From the NCBI GenBank assembly GCA_025059415.1, contig JANXDQ010000005.1:4811-31923 (forward strand): a stretch of 27,113 bases of DNA, read 5' to 3'. Source of the stretch: Aigarchaeota archaeon (GTDB lineage: Archaea > Thermoproteota > Nitrososphaeria_A > Caldarchaeales > Wolframiiraptoraceae). The position numbers and the translations under genes were made by a program. Positions 1 through 7,179 of the stretch are shown piece after piece. Below the pieces are notes generated by a model. The model was not told where the DNA came from. It searched no databases and saw only the letters and a program-made list of their open reading frames with translations. Position 1 is the stretch's first letter; each line of letters begins with the position of its first letter.

Positions 1-465
1 AGGAATTATCAAGTAGCTTTTTGTAACGCAATATTTGCGCAATTAGTGCTAATCGGTAAACACTCAGCGCAAACGCTGCTTCCACTCTTATCATCATCTA
101 AAGAGGTGGCAATCGGCTTCGTTTCAGGGTTCTTTGATGCAGAGGGGCGTTCCGGATGGGGAAAGAAATACTTATACGATGCGCCAAGAGCCTCAAATTC
201 GAAAATCGAAATCATCCATCTAATCAAAGGACTTCTAGATTACTTAGGAATACACTCGACGATATTAAAAAGCAAGAATAATGAATTCATCAGTCCTAGA
301 AATAATAAAAAATACAAGCCAAAATCCGATTACATATATTCCGTGAGGATAAGACGGTGTTGTGTTAGACGTTTCTACGAACTCATTGGATTTAGAATAA
401 AACGAAAACAAGAGGAACTATCGAAATTGGTTCAGACCAAGTTCAGACATGTTTGCCCAATATAG
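1..465 (+). CDS. LAGLIDADG homing-endonuclease-like protein, 5' end outside window
   Basis: The frame is open from base 1 to the TAG at 463-465, so the GTG at 46 is not a convincing start and the gene probably begins upstream. The peptide contains a GFVSGFFDAEG stretch, a typical LAGLIDADG helix ending in the acidic catalytic residue. A basic, lysine- and arginine-rich C-terminal region follows (the IRRCC...RRFYELIGF part), as expected for the DNA-binding half of such enzymes. Only one motif is visible. A second could lie upstream, because two-motif monomers are common in archaeal introns and inteins. The C-terminus lacks the His-Asn of an intein, so an intron-encoded or free-standing endonuclease is more likely. 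The gene is convergent with the foreign TyrRS gene, 57 bases apart, and shares its AT-rich composition. Confidence 0.65.
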   Translation, partial: RNYQVAFCNAIFAQLVLIGKHSAQTLLPLLSSSKEVAIGFVSGFFDAEGRSGWGKKYLYDAPRASNSKIEIIHLIKGLLDYLGIHSTILKSKNNEFISPRNNKKYKPKSDYIYSVRIRRCCVRRFYELIGFRIKRKQEELSKLVQTKFRHVCPI

Positions 466-522
466 CTCCCAACTCCCCCTCTTTATTTTAATTTAAAAAC
501 AAAACTGTAAATTGGATTTGGT

Positions 523-1509
523 TTATCTAACTTTTTTAATCATTTCAATTAATGTGTTTGTTACGGCGTTTTTAACCTCTAATGCCGTTATTTCTCTCAT
601 TTCCCATGACGCCTTTAATTCTTCTACACTTTTATAACATTTGGGACCTACTTCAAATTCACCCTTCCAAGGAAATATCACATATTCTATTATATCAAAT
701 AAAGGATTTCCTTCCACCTTTCCTTCAGGGCAATACGCCATTTTAATCTTATAAGCTATGATTTCGTCATCATCGTTGAAAGTTATGGCATTGTTAAGAC
801 TTTTTGACATCTTTGAAGTTCCATCAAGACCCAAGATTATAGGTGTGTGTATCGCTACTGGTTTTTTATATCCTAATTTCTTTAAAAATTCTCGAGCCAT
901 AACATGTATCTTTCTCTGGTCCATTCCACCTATCGCTACATTAATATTTAGATACATAATGTCTACACATTGCATTAATGCATAAATCTCTGAACTTACC
1001 TTAGGGGCCACTTCCCTTTTACTGATAATGTCCATAGCTTTTCTCGCCTCACTCGCGGTAACAAGTTTTGATAACTTCAATACTAGTTTAATGTACTCTT
1101 TATCAAACTGATAATCGGATCCATATACGAATTCGACTAGGTCTGGATTAACGTCAAATATCCTGCATAGACGTTTCAAAACATCTTCATTATTCTTTCC
1201 AATCAACCTTAACTCGTCTAATTCACCTTTCCCATTCAGCCATGCATGTATATCTGCTAACAATATTTTACCTTTAAAACCGAATTTGAGAAGTGTCAAG
1301 AGAGGTTTACACGCAACCAATGAACCTAGATGTAGAACATTACTAGGCTCATAACCAATATATGCCACTACTTCTCCATTCTCCAATAAAGAGAGGAGTT
1401 CATACTCTGTTAATATTTCTGATGAACTCCTCTTTAGTAAAGAAAATAACTCTTTAATTCTTCCCCTATCAGAGGAGACCGTAATATCTATCAACTTCTT
1501 ACCAAACAA
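523..1509 (-). CDS. tyrS: Tyrosyl-tRNA synthetase, complete, foreign (M. jannaschii-like)
   Basis: This is a class I aminoacyl-tRNA synthetase of 328 residues that activates tyrosine and charges tRNA-Tyr. The Rossmann-fold signature is HLGS at 60-63 (HIGH variant) and KMSKS is at 233-237. Residues that bind tyrosine in the Methanocaldococcus enzyme (recalled from memory) are kept: Tyr50, Tyr176, Gln180 and Asp183, which argues against TrpRS. The MDQRK stretch near 196-200 matches the C1-G72-recognising loop. The His-Pro-x-Asp anticodon-binding motif near the C-terminus is replaced by Thr308-Ala-Leu-Glu311. The start is TTG at 1509, with an AGAAGGA ribosome site about 7 bases upstream. AT-rich codon use differs from all GC-rich neighbours, indicating recent transfer. 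It is divergent from the truncated native tyrS and convergent with the LAGLIDADG gene. Confidence 0.9.
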   Translation of the reverse strand: MFGKKLIDITVSSDRGRIKELFSLLKRSSSEILTEYELLSLLENGEVVAYIGYEPSNVLHLGSLVACKPLLTLLKFGFKGKILLADIHAWLNGKGELDELRLIGKNNEDVLKRLCRIFDVNPDLVEFVYGSDYQFDKEYIKLVLKLSKLVTASEARKAMDIISKREVAPKVSSEIYALMQCVDIMYLNINVAIGGMDQRKIHVMAREFLKKLGYKKPVAIHTPIILGLDGTSKMSKSLNNAITFNDDDEIIAYKIKMAYCPEGKVEGNPLFDIIEYVIFPWKGEFEVGPKCYKSVEELKASWEMREITALEVKNAVTNTLIEMIKKVR

Positions 1510-1524
1510 ATCCGAATCCTTCTA

Positions 1525-1545
1525 TTATATATATGCTATCATATA
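1525..1545 (-). promoter_or_regulatory. TATA-rich promoter of the foreign tyrS
   Basis: The divergent spacer 1510-1605 is dominated by runs such as CATATATATAAT on the minus strand. These lie about 20-35 bases before the TTG start, the normal place for an archaeal TATA element. The exact box cannot be chosen by eye. Confidence 0.4.
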
Positions 1546-1560
1546 TGTGTTTAAGTTAGA

Positions 1561-1569
1561 TTATAAAAG
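1561..1569 (+). promoter_or_regulatory. TATA box (TTATAAAAG) before the truncated native tyrS
   Basis: TTATAAAAG is centred at about 1565, which predicts a transcription start near 1591, about 15 bases before the first ATG of the truncated gene at 1606. The box lies on the foreign side of the junction, so the segment may by chance drive expression of the remnant. Confidence 0.35.
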
Positions 1570-1593
1570 AACCCACTTTTAGTCTATTAACCT

Positions 1594-2466
1594 TACTGGC
1601 ACGCGATGATAAACAACAAGATGGGCGGCGACTTGGAGAAGATAAGAATGGTTGGAGAATATTTGCTGGAGGTCTGGAGAGCGGCTGGGATAGACTTGAG
1701 CAAGGTCGAGGTCGTCTGGGCGAGCAACCAGGTCGCCGACCCGGAATATTGGAAGTTCGTCATAAACGTGGCGAAGAATGTTACCTTGAAGAGGGCCTTG
1801 AGGGCTCTACCGATCATGGGCAGGGTCGTGGGGGAGCTTGAGGAGGCCGCCCAGATATTTTATCCGGCCATGCAGGTCGCGGACATCTTCTACATGGGGG
1901 TGGACATATGTCAGCTGGGGCTGGATCAGAGGAGGGCGAACATCCTCGCCAGGGAACTCGCTCCAAAACTCGGCTTCAAGAAGCCCGTGGCGGTTCATCA
2001 CCACATGTTGATGGGTCTTCAGGGCCCGGTCAAGCCCAGGGGATTCGAGGAAGATGAGCAGATGGATTTAGAGATAGCCTCCAAGATGAGTAAGAGCATT
2101 CCGGAAACGAGCATCTTCGTCCACGACGATCCGGAAACTATAAGAAATAAAATACAGAAGGCTTATTGCCCGCCGAATACTGTGGAGGGCAACCCGATCC
2201 TCGAATACGCGAAGTACATCGTCTTCAGGAAGCTCGATAAACTATACATAGAGAGGCCGAGTAGATACGGCGGCCCCGTGGAATATAACTCCTACGAAGA
2301 GTTGGAGAGAGATTACACGGAGGGAAGGCTGCACCCCATGGATCTAAAGATGGGGGTTGCTGAGGCGTTGGAGCAGTTAATAAAACCAATACGGGAACAC
2401 TTCGAGAAGGATACGCGTGCGAGGGGGCTTTATGAGTTCGTTAGGGAACAGGAGGTAACCCGGTGA
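1594..2466 (+). pseudogene. tyrS: Native tyrosyl-tRNA synthetase lacking its N-terminal HIGH region
   Basis: From ATG 1606 the frame gives 286 residues of a TACK-type TyrRS. It contains the tyrosine-site residues Tyr86, Gln90 and Asp93, KMSKS at 160-164, and the intact anticodon-binding His-Pro-Met-Asp at 243-246. The first ~85-90 residues, holding the first half of the Rossmann fold and the HIGH motif, are absent. Homology continues upstream of the ATG: codons 1597-1605 read Trp-His-Ala, as in the family's ADWHAxIN segment, and the codon before is TAC where GAC (Asp) is expected. Sequence then becomes AT-rich and an in-frame TAA occurs at 1588. The remaining frame is perfectly open, so the loss is recent or the fragment is still selected. 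It could not activate tyrosine alone. Confidence 0.8.
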
Positions 2467-2495
2467 TTATGTGGATTCCTTGATTTTTATTTTCG

Positions 2496-2577
2496 TGATG
2501 TACCCCACCACCGACAACTCTCCATCATTGCCGAGGCTTAACGCCTCTCTCCGAAGAGCCAAACGAAGTGGTGGGGC
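2496..2577 (-). ncRNA. Candidate H/ACA guide RNA
   Basis: Between convergent tyrS and pheT the minus strand can fold as an archaeal H/ACA hairpin. A 9-bp perfect lower stem (2568-2576 with 2503-2511, plus a G-U pair) is followed by an ACA box at 2501-2499. A pocket with a 9-nt left arm (2567-2559) and a 6-nt right arm (2517-2512) leads to a 6-bp upper stem (2558-2553 with 2523-2518). GA opposite UGA bases above it could form a kink-turn-like loop, closed by a GAGGC/GCCUC hairpin. Pocket top to ACA is 16 nt, within the known 14-16 rule. The bulge is larger than a standard kink-turn. A TATA-like GTAAATAC lies about 26 bases upstream of 2577. The predicted target pattern is CGACAA-U-N-CCAAACGAA; I could not match it to an rRNA. 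Confidence 0.5.
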
Positions 2578-2598
2578 ATGAGAAAATACATCCTCCGA

Positions 2599-2607
2599 GT
2601 ATTTACG
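2599..2607 (-). promoter_or_regulatory. Weak TATA-like element for the candidate H/ACA RNA
   Basis: The minus-strand sequence CGTAAATAC overlaps the pheT stop codon and is centred about 26 bases before base 2577, where the predicted RNA stem begins. It is a weak match, so the RNA could equally be processed from the pheT transcript. Confidence 0.25.
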
Positions 2608-4273
2608 GTTTTTTGGCCAACTCCTTTATCACCGTTAAGTTGAGCTCTAAGGCGGCGGCCGGCATCGTTATGCCCCATTCCGTGAGTACCGCTGGATGGA
2701 TTTCACCGAAGAATCCCGCTGTTCTACCCCTCCACCTTATCTCCGCCGCCCTGCCCTCTATGAATGGCATAGCGTCATATGGCTCCAGACTCCAGCCGGT
2801 TGCCATCAAGTTCTTCAACAATTCCTCTACGATGGACTTCATCTCCGAGTATGAGGAGTTTGAGTGGCAGGAGACCGCCGCCATCATCATTCTCCTAACC
2901 GCCTTCTCGGGCCTGCTCTCATCCGGGTGAATGACGTCCCCAACCTCGAATATTCTCTGCGGATAAAGGCTTTTGACGTTCATTGAGAGGGCCTTCATCA
3001 AGCTTGGGAGCATCCACGTCCTGAGGATGGAGTATTCCGCGGACACGGGATTCTTCAGCTTGATGTGCGGATGTGGTTCGACGTGCATCTTTTCATAGGA
3101 GTCCTCTAGGTTCGTGAGCGTGAAATTCATGACCTCCGTGAAGCCCAAGCCTATCATTATATCTCTAACAATGTCCTCTAGAACCGTATCCTCGTGAATT
3201 CTTCCATAAGTCAAAACCTCGGGTTGCTTAGGCTCAAGGGAGTGATACCCAATGCCCATAGCCACGTCCTCGACCACATCTATCTCATGCATTATGTCAA
3301 CGCGGTACGGCGGGGGGATTACTAAGAGCTTATCACCATCGATCTTAATGCCGTACCTCATCTTCCTCAAAGCCTTAACGACGTCTCTAGTTGAAAGCTC
3401 CAATCCAAGCACCTCGTTGACATATTTGACCCTGAGCCTCCATCGTTTAACCCGGAAATCCGGGGTTGTCATGGTTTTACCCTGATACTTCACTTTGATG
3501 CGCTCGATTTTACCACCCATGTCCGCCAGAGTTGTCGTGATGATGTTTAGTGTCTTAACGAGGGCATCTAAATCGGTGCCTGTTATGTCGATGAATATGT
3601 CGCGAGTATTCTCACTGAGCTCTGTTAACCTGGAATTGATTATGGGGGGGAATGAAAGGACTTGATTCCTTGAATCAACTATCAGTGGATAATATGGCTT
3701 ACCCTCCAAGATGTGGGCATACTTAACGCCCTTTTCATGCCTCTCCAGTATTTCATCAAGAGTCATCGGGGCATGGTTTCCAAGCGGAATAAACTCGTAT
3801 TCATCTCCCCTAGCGGCGATGTAGTGGAATGGGGGCTCCACGGCCCCGAGGTCATGTAAACCTATCGCGACCTTTTTCCTATCTCTGCCCAAAATCCAGT
3901 GAAGATCCTCCTGCATGTTTATCAATTCCTCCAACTCCTCCGATCCCATTTTCAGGCCCCTAACTATGGCGGATACCACATAGGGTCGGACATCTTTAAG
4001 CCTAGGATCAACATCGATGAATGTCTTAGGGAAATGGAGTCCATACCTCGGCAATCCCAACTCGATTCCTAAGAGGCCCTTAGCCGCCCTAGCTATGCCT
4101 ACCGGGCTGGAGTAATCCGGCCTATTCGGATTATATTCAACGTGGATATATTCCTCGGTGACCTCTTCGACATCTAGCCCTAGGTCATGCATCAGGCTCA
4201 GTAACTCCTCGTCTTCAAGCGCCCTCCCCAAAAGCTTCCAGAAGCGTTGCTTCCTCATGGTTAGAGCCGGCAT
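2603..4273 (-). CDS. pheT: Phenylalanyl-tRNA synthetase beta subunit
   Basis: This is the beta subunit of the heterotetrameric class II synthetase that charges tRNA-Phe in the cytoplasm. The catalytic alpha subunit (PheS) is not encoded in this window. At 556 residues it has the usual archaeal/eukaryotic length and lacks the long bacterial N-terminal and anticodon-binding extensions. The family hallmark NPNRPDYSSPVGIARAAKG lies near residues 48-66. A B3/B4 editing-like region follows, then a B5 region (about 275-345, around the DVVKALRKMRYG stretch) and a C-terminal catalytic-like domain with FTEVMNFTLTN. The start ATG at 4273 has no in-frame competitor and matches the short N-terminus of archaeal homologues. 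It is divergent from the thioredoxin gene and convergent with the tyrS remnant. Confidence 0.95.
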   Translation of the reverse strand: MPALTMRKQRFWKLLGRALEDEELLSLMHDLGLDVEEVTEEYIHVEYNPNRPDYSSPVGIARAAKGLLGIELGLPRYGLHFPKTFIDVDPRLKDVRPYVVSAIVRGLKMGSEELEELINMQEDLHWILGRDRKKVAIGLHDLGAVEPPFHYIAARGDEYEFIPLGNHAPMTLDEILERHEKGVKYAHILEGKPYYPLIVDSRNQVLSFPPIINSRLTELSENTRDIFIDITGTDLDALVKTLNIITTTLADMGGKIERIKVKYQGKTMTTPDFRVKRWRLRVKYVNEVLGLELSTRDVVKALRKMRYGIKIDGDKLLVIPPPYRVDIMHEIDVVEDVAMGIGYHSLEPKQPEVLTYGRIHEDTVLEDIVRDIMIGLGFTEVMNFTLTNLEDSYEKMHVEPHPHIKLKNPVSAEYSILRTWMLPSLMKALSMNVKSLYPQRIFEVGDVIHPDESRPEKAVRRMMMAAVSCHSNSSYSEMKSIVEELLKNLMATGWSLEPYDAMPFIEGRAAEIRWRGRTAGFFGEIHPAVLTEWGITMPAAALELNLTVIKELAKKP

Positions 4274-4318
4274 TTCCTAAGACCCCACACTCAAACCGGT
4301 CTAAATGATTTGTTCTGA

Positions 4319-4330
4319 AGTTTATTAAAT
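4319..4330 (+). promoter_or_regulatory. TATA element for a leaderless thioredoxin transcript
   Basis: GTTTATTAAATG lies about 20-25 bases before the ATG at 4343, so transcription should begin at or very near the start codon. No Shine-Dalgarno-like sequence is present between them. Confidence 0.45.
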
Positions 4331-4342
4331 GCTTATTTAACC

Positions 4343-4765
4343 ATGGGCTGGATGCCCGAGGACTGGGAGCTAGAGAAAATTAAGGAGAAGAAGCTGAGGA
4401 AGCTATTTAGAGAGGCTGAGGGAGGGGTGGAAGGCGCCGTGATCGAGAGGCCGATACAGGTCGATGAGGAAAGATTCGAGGAGGTGCTCAGAAAATACGA
4501 GTTTGTCTTGGTTGATTTTTGGGCTGAGTGGTGCGGTCCCTGCAGGATGCTAGCGCCTATAATCGATGAGTTGGCTAAGGAGTATGCGGGCAGGGTCGTG
4601 TTTGTCAAGGTCGATGTCGATAGGGCTAGGAGGCTTGCGGAGAGATTTGGTATCATGAGCGTGCCTACGCTGATTTTCTTCAGGAATGGCAAGCCCATTG
4701 ACGTGGTGGTGGGATGGCATCCCAAACCCGTCCTCGAAGAATTCATTAACCAATATCTCCAATGA
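4343..4765 (+). CDS. Thioredoxin with N-terminal extension
   Basis: This is a cytoplasmic disulfide reductase of 140 residues. The redox motif WCGPC is at 63-67 within a DFWAEWCGPC context, and the conserved cis-proline lies in MSVPT near residue 108. The thioredoxin fold proper begins around residue 40. The first ~40 residues form a charged, helix-prone extension (KIKEKKLRKLFREAEGG) that ordinary thioredoxins lack but some archaeal and Hsp-linked forms have. It has no signal peptide. The NADPH-dependent reductase encoded at 17422 is a plausible electron donor. It lies 40 bases upstream of the ABC permease gene on the same strand, and no functional link between the two is evident. Confidence 0.93.
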   Translation: MGWMPEDWELEKIKEKKLRKLFREAEGGVEGAVIERPIQVDEERFEEVLRKYEFVLVDFWAEWCGPCRMLAPIIDELAKEYAGRVVFVKVDVDRARRLAERFGIMSVPTLIFFRNGKPIDVVVGWHPKPVLEEFINQYLQ

Positions 4766-4805
4766 CCAGAGTAAACTCCTTAACATCGTCGAGATCTAGT
4801 AACTT

Positions 4806-6383
4806 GTGTTGATAATGGCGCAAGAATTCTTAGAGATCCTACTGGCTCTGGGTTTTTCTTGGGCTAGAATGACGATCGCCCTACTACTCTCGATACTCTT
4901 CTCCCTTTGCGTGGGGATACTCGCGGGGGTGAATAGGGTTGCCGAGAAGATTATAATCCCGATCCTCGACGTCCTCCAATCGATCCCGATCCTGAGCTTC
5001 TTCCCACTCGCTCTCTACATCTTCATAGGCATACATCCAATAATCGGTCCAGAAGCAGCTGCAATATTCCTGATATTCACTAGCCAGGCATGGAACATCG
5101 CCTTCGGCGTCTATGAAGCGGTGAAGCTAATTCCAACAAACATCCTTGAATCCGTTAGAAGCCTTGGACTCGGAGCACTGCGGAGGATACGCAATCTCTA
5201 CATCCCAGCAGCCTTCCCCAGGATCGCGGCAAACATCCCGCCATCATGGGCAAATGGCCTCTATTTCCTAGTAGCATGTGAGATAATAACGATAGGTGAG
5301 GCGGAGTGGAGGCTATTCGGGATAGGTACAGTCTCAACGGGCTTCATGCTTGCCGGCAAGATCCCCCAATTCTTCATCAGCCTAGCGGCAGTCATGATAG
5401 CGGTCGTACTCTCCAACATCTTTCTATTCATTCCATTAATGCGGCTTAGTGAACGATATAAGTTCGAGGAATACGCGGCAGAGGCCCCAAGGGTATGGAT
5501 AGAGCGGGTTACGAAGTCTATAAGTGGAGTAATCGGTAAGCTCCTCGCGGATAGGAAAATTCCCAGCTACGCATCGGCCTCGCAAATCATTTCCCGCTTC
5601 TCCTCGATGGTCAGGAAAAACAAGATATTGGCCTCAGCTTTCGTGGTCATGGCTGTTGCCGCATTATCCATATACGCAATAAGTTCCATAAATGTTCTTT
5701 ATTATCTGGAGGTCGTTGCTTCAGGATTGGGGAGGTTTGGGTTAGTAGACCCCCTCGTGATGATAGGCTTCTCATTATCGCGTGTGGCCTCGGCGGTGTT
5801 GATAGGGCTCACGTGGGTTATCCCCGTATCCATACTCATTTATGAGAGGAGGAGGTTGGAAAAGATCTTGGTCCCCCTTTTCCAGGTTTTGGCCTCACTC
5901 CCCGCCACCCTGCTAATGCCATTAATAGTGGCGCTGGTTCTGGAGGCGAAGTTATCCTTGGAGACCGGCGCAGTAATCATGGTACTCTTGGGGACGCAGT
6001 GGTACCTCTTCTTCTTCATAAGCGGCGCTATGAGGGGCATCCCGAGGGAGGAAGAGGAACTCTGTAGATTACTCAAGATACGCGGACTCAAGAAGTTCAG
6101 GCACCTCTATTTCCCCAGGATCTTTCCCTCGCTCATAATGGGTTGCCTTGTCGCGGTTGGAGGAGGATGGAACACCCTCGTTATCGCGGAGAGGGTGGTT
6201 TTAGATGATTTTATATGGGAGGTGGAGAACCCTGGGATAGGTAAGGCATTAAGCGGGGCGGTAATGAGGGGAGATGTAGGGATACTCACCGCGGCCACGA
6301 TCTGGATGGCGGGCTTCATAGTCATCCTCAATAGATTTCTTTGGAGGAGACTTTATCAAAAAGCTACGAGACTCTTGGTGTAA
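4806..6383 (+). CDS. Duplicated ABC permease of the NitT/TauT (anion/sulfonate) type
   Basis: This 525-residue polytopic membrane protein consists of two fused copies of the binding-protein-dependent permease domain. Each half ends in an EAA loop that docks on the ATPase: residues 112-140 (SVRSLGLGALRRIRNLYIP) and about 415-445 (LLKIRGLKKFRHLYFPRIFP). This layout matches the archaeal duplicated anion-transport permease group (COG4986). One chain can therefore form the whole channel, paired with an ATPase dimer. No solute-binding protein gene is adjacent, so the substrate is unknown; nitrate, sulfonate or another anion are family guesses. The start is GTG 4806 or ATG 4815. The latter, giving Met-Ala-Gln, looks as good. 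The stop is 4 bases before the ATPase start, so the two are surely co-transcribed. Confidence 0.88.
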   Translation: MLIMAQEFLEILLALGFSWARMTIALLLSILFSLCVGILAGVNRVAEKIIIPILDVLQSIPILSFFPLALYIFIGIHPIIGPEAAAIFLIFTSQAWNIAFGVYEAVKLIPTNILESVRSLGLGALRRIRNLYIPAAFPRIAANIPPSWANGLYFLVACEIITIGEAEWRLFGIGTVSTGFMLAGKIPQFFISLAAVMIAVVLSNIFLFIPLMRLSERYKFEEYAAEAPRVWIERVTKSISGVIGKLLADRKIPSYASASQIISRFSSMVRKNKILASAFVVMAVAALSIYAISSINVLYYLEVVASGLGRFGLVDPLVMIGFSLSRVASAVLIGLTWVIPVSILIYERRRLEKILVPLFQVLASLPATLLMPLIVALVLEAKLSLETGAVIMVLLGTQWYLFFFISGAMRGIPREEEELCRLLKIRGLKKFRHLYFPRIFPSLIMGCLVAVGGGWNTLVIAERVVLDDFIWEVENPGIGKALSGAVMRGDVGILTAATIWMAGFIVILNRFLWRRLYQKATRLLV

Positions 6384-6387
6384 CCCC

Positions 6388-7179
6388 ATGGAGGCCGTGG
6401 CCGAGCCTACTGAAGGGATGAGGGAGAACATACTTGAACTCCGCGACATTAGTTTCAGTTACTCCATGAGGGGCGGCGAAAAACTACGGGTATTCGATAA
6501 TTTATCGCTCTCCGTCTCATACGCTGAGTTCCTCGGGATTGCGGGGCCGAGTGGATGTGGGAAAAGCACGTTGCTCAGGATCATGGCGGGCCTGCTGAAA
6601 CCCGATAACGGCGGGGTTTTATTTCGTGGTAAGCCGCTTAAGGAGCCTACGCCGAGGATCTCGATGATGTTTCAGAGCCCCGCCCTCTTCCCATGGTACA
6701 CGGTCCTAGAAAATGTGATGCTTGCCCTGATCCACGAGAAGGAGCTTACAAGGAGGGAGAAGGAGGAGCGCGTGAGGGTTTTCCTGGACATAGTGGGCCT
6801 CATGGGATTCGAGGCCGCCTACCCCGCCGAGTTGAGTGGCGGGATGAGGCAGAGGGTCGCCTTGGCGAGGGCACTCGTCGCCCAACCCGACCTCCTATTG
6901 ATGGATGAGCCATTCAGCAACCTCGATCCGCTTACAGCGATCTCGTTAAGACGGGAAATTGAGACTCTTTGGATGAATCAAAGCCTGCCCCCGAGCTCAG
7001 TCGTCATGGTGAGCCACGATATAGAGGAGCTCGTCGAGCTCTCGGATACCATCATAGTCTTGACGAAGAGGCCGGCTAAAATCGCTGGGATAGTCAAGAT
7101 AGATATGGAGAGGCCGAGATCTAGGAGGAGCAGGGAGTTTTACGAGTACGTCGATAAGGTCTACACGCTTCTAGGCTAG
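6388..7179 (+). CDS. ABC transporter ATPase, NitT/TauT family
   Basis: This 263-residue cytoplasmic ATPase energises the permease encoded 4 bases upstream. It has Walker A GPSGCGKST at 53-61, Q-loop Gln96, signature LSGGM at 149-153, Walker B LLLMDE at 169-174 and H-loop His210 (MVSHD). The FPWYTVLENV sequence after the Q-loop is typical of the SsuB/TauB/NrtD family. Related archaeal and bacterial ATPases often carry a C-terminal AAA_assoc_C domain. This one stops at about residue 263 without it, and that domain is encoded separately on the opposite strand with overlapping stop codons. ATG 6388 is taken as the start. A later ATG at 6418 would shorten it by 10 residues without touching a motif. 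Confidence 0.95.
   Translation: MEAVAEPTEGMRENILELRDISFSYSMRGGEKLRVFDNLSLSVSYAEFLGIAGPSGCGKSTLLRIMAGLLKPDNGGVLFRGKPLKEPTPRISMMFQSPALFPWYTVLENVMLALIHEKELTRREKEERVRVFLDIVGLMGFEAAYPAELSGGMRQRVALARALVAQPDLLLMDEPFSNLDPLTAISLRREIETLWMNQSLPPSSVVMVSHDIEELVELSDTIIVLTKRPAKIAGIVKIDMERPRSRRSREFYEYVDKVYTLLG

Larger units (their letters stand above)
1..1594. mobile_element. AT-rich foreign segment ending inside native tyrS
   Basis: A hand count of bases 541-600 gives about 33% G+C, against about 58% for 1921-1980 just beyond the boundary. The segment holds a LAGLIDADG-like gene fragment and a complete TyrRS gene whose lysine-, isoleucine- and asparagine-rich composition is unlike every other gene here. 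Its right edge can be placed near base 1594/1595, because the codons at 1597-1605 (W-H-A) continue the native TyrRS frame upstream of its first ATG, while an in-frame TAA lies at 1588-1590. The left edge is outside the window. No integrase, terminal repeat or target duplication is visible, so calling it a mobile element is inference from composition, gene content and the broken gene. Confidence 0.5.

Noticed and set aside
46..48. GTG as the start of the endonuclease-like gene
   Set aside because: The frame is open back to base 1 with protein-like codons, so the gene most likely begins outside the window.
1..465. Intein fragment
   Set aside because: The protein ends without the C-terminal His-Asn followed by a Cys/Ser/Thr extein residue, and no host protein frame continues after it.
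523..1509. Tryptophanyl-tRNA synthetase
   Set aside because: The tyrosine-binding Tyr, Gln and Asp residues and the overall sequence match the archaeal TyrRS of Methanocaldococcus.
2496..2577. tRNA gene
   Set aside because: The long outer stem is nine pairs and there is no GTTC-A T-loop, D-loop or anticodon arm of standard size.
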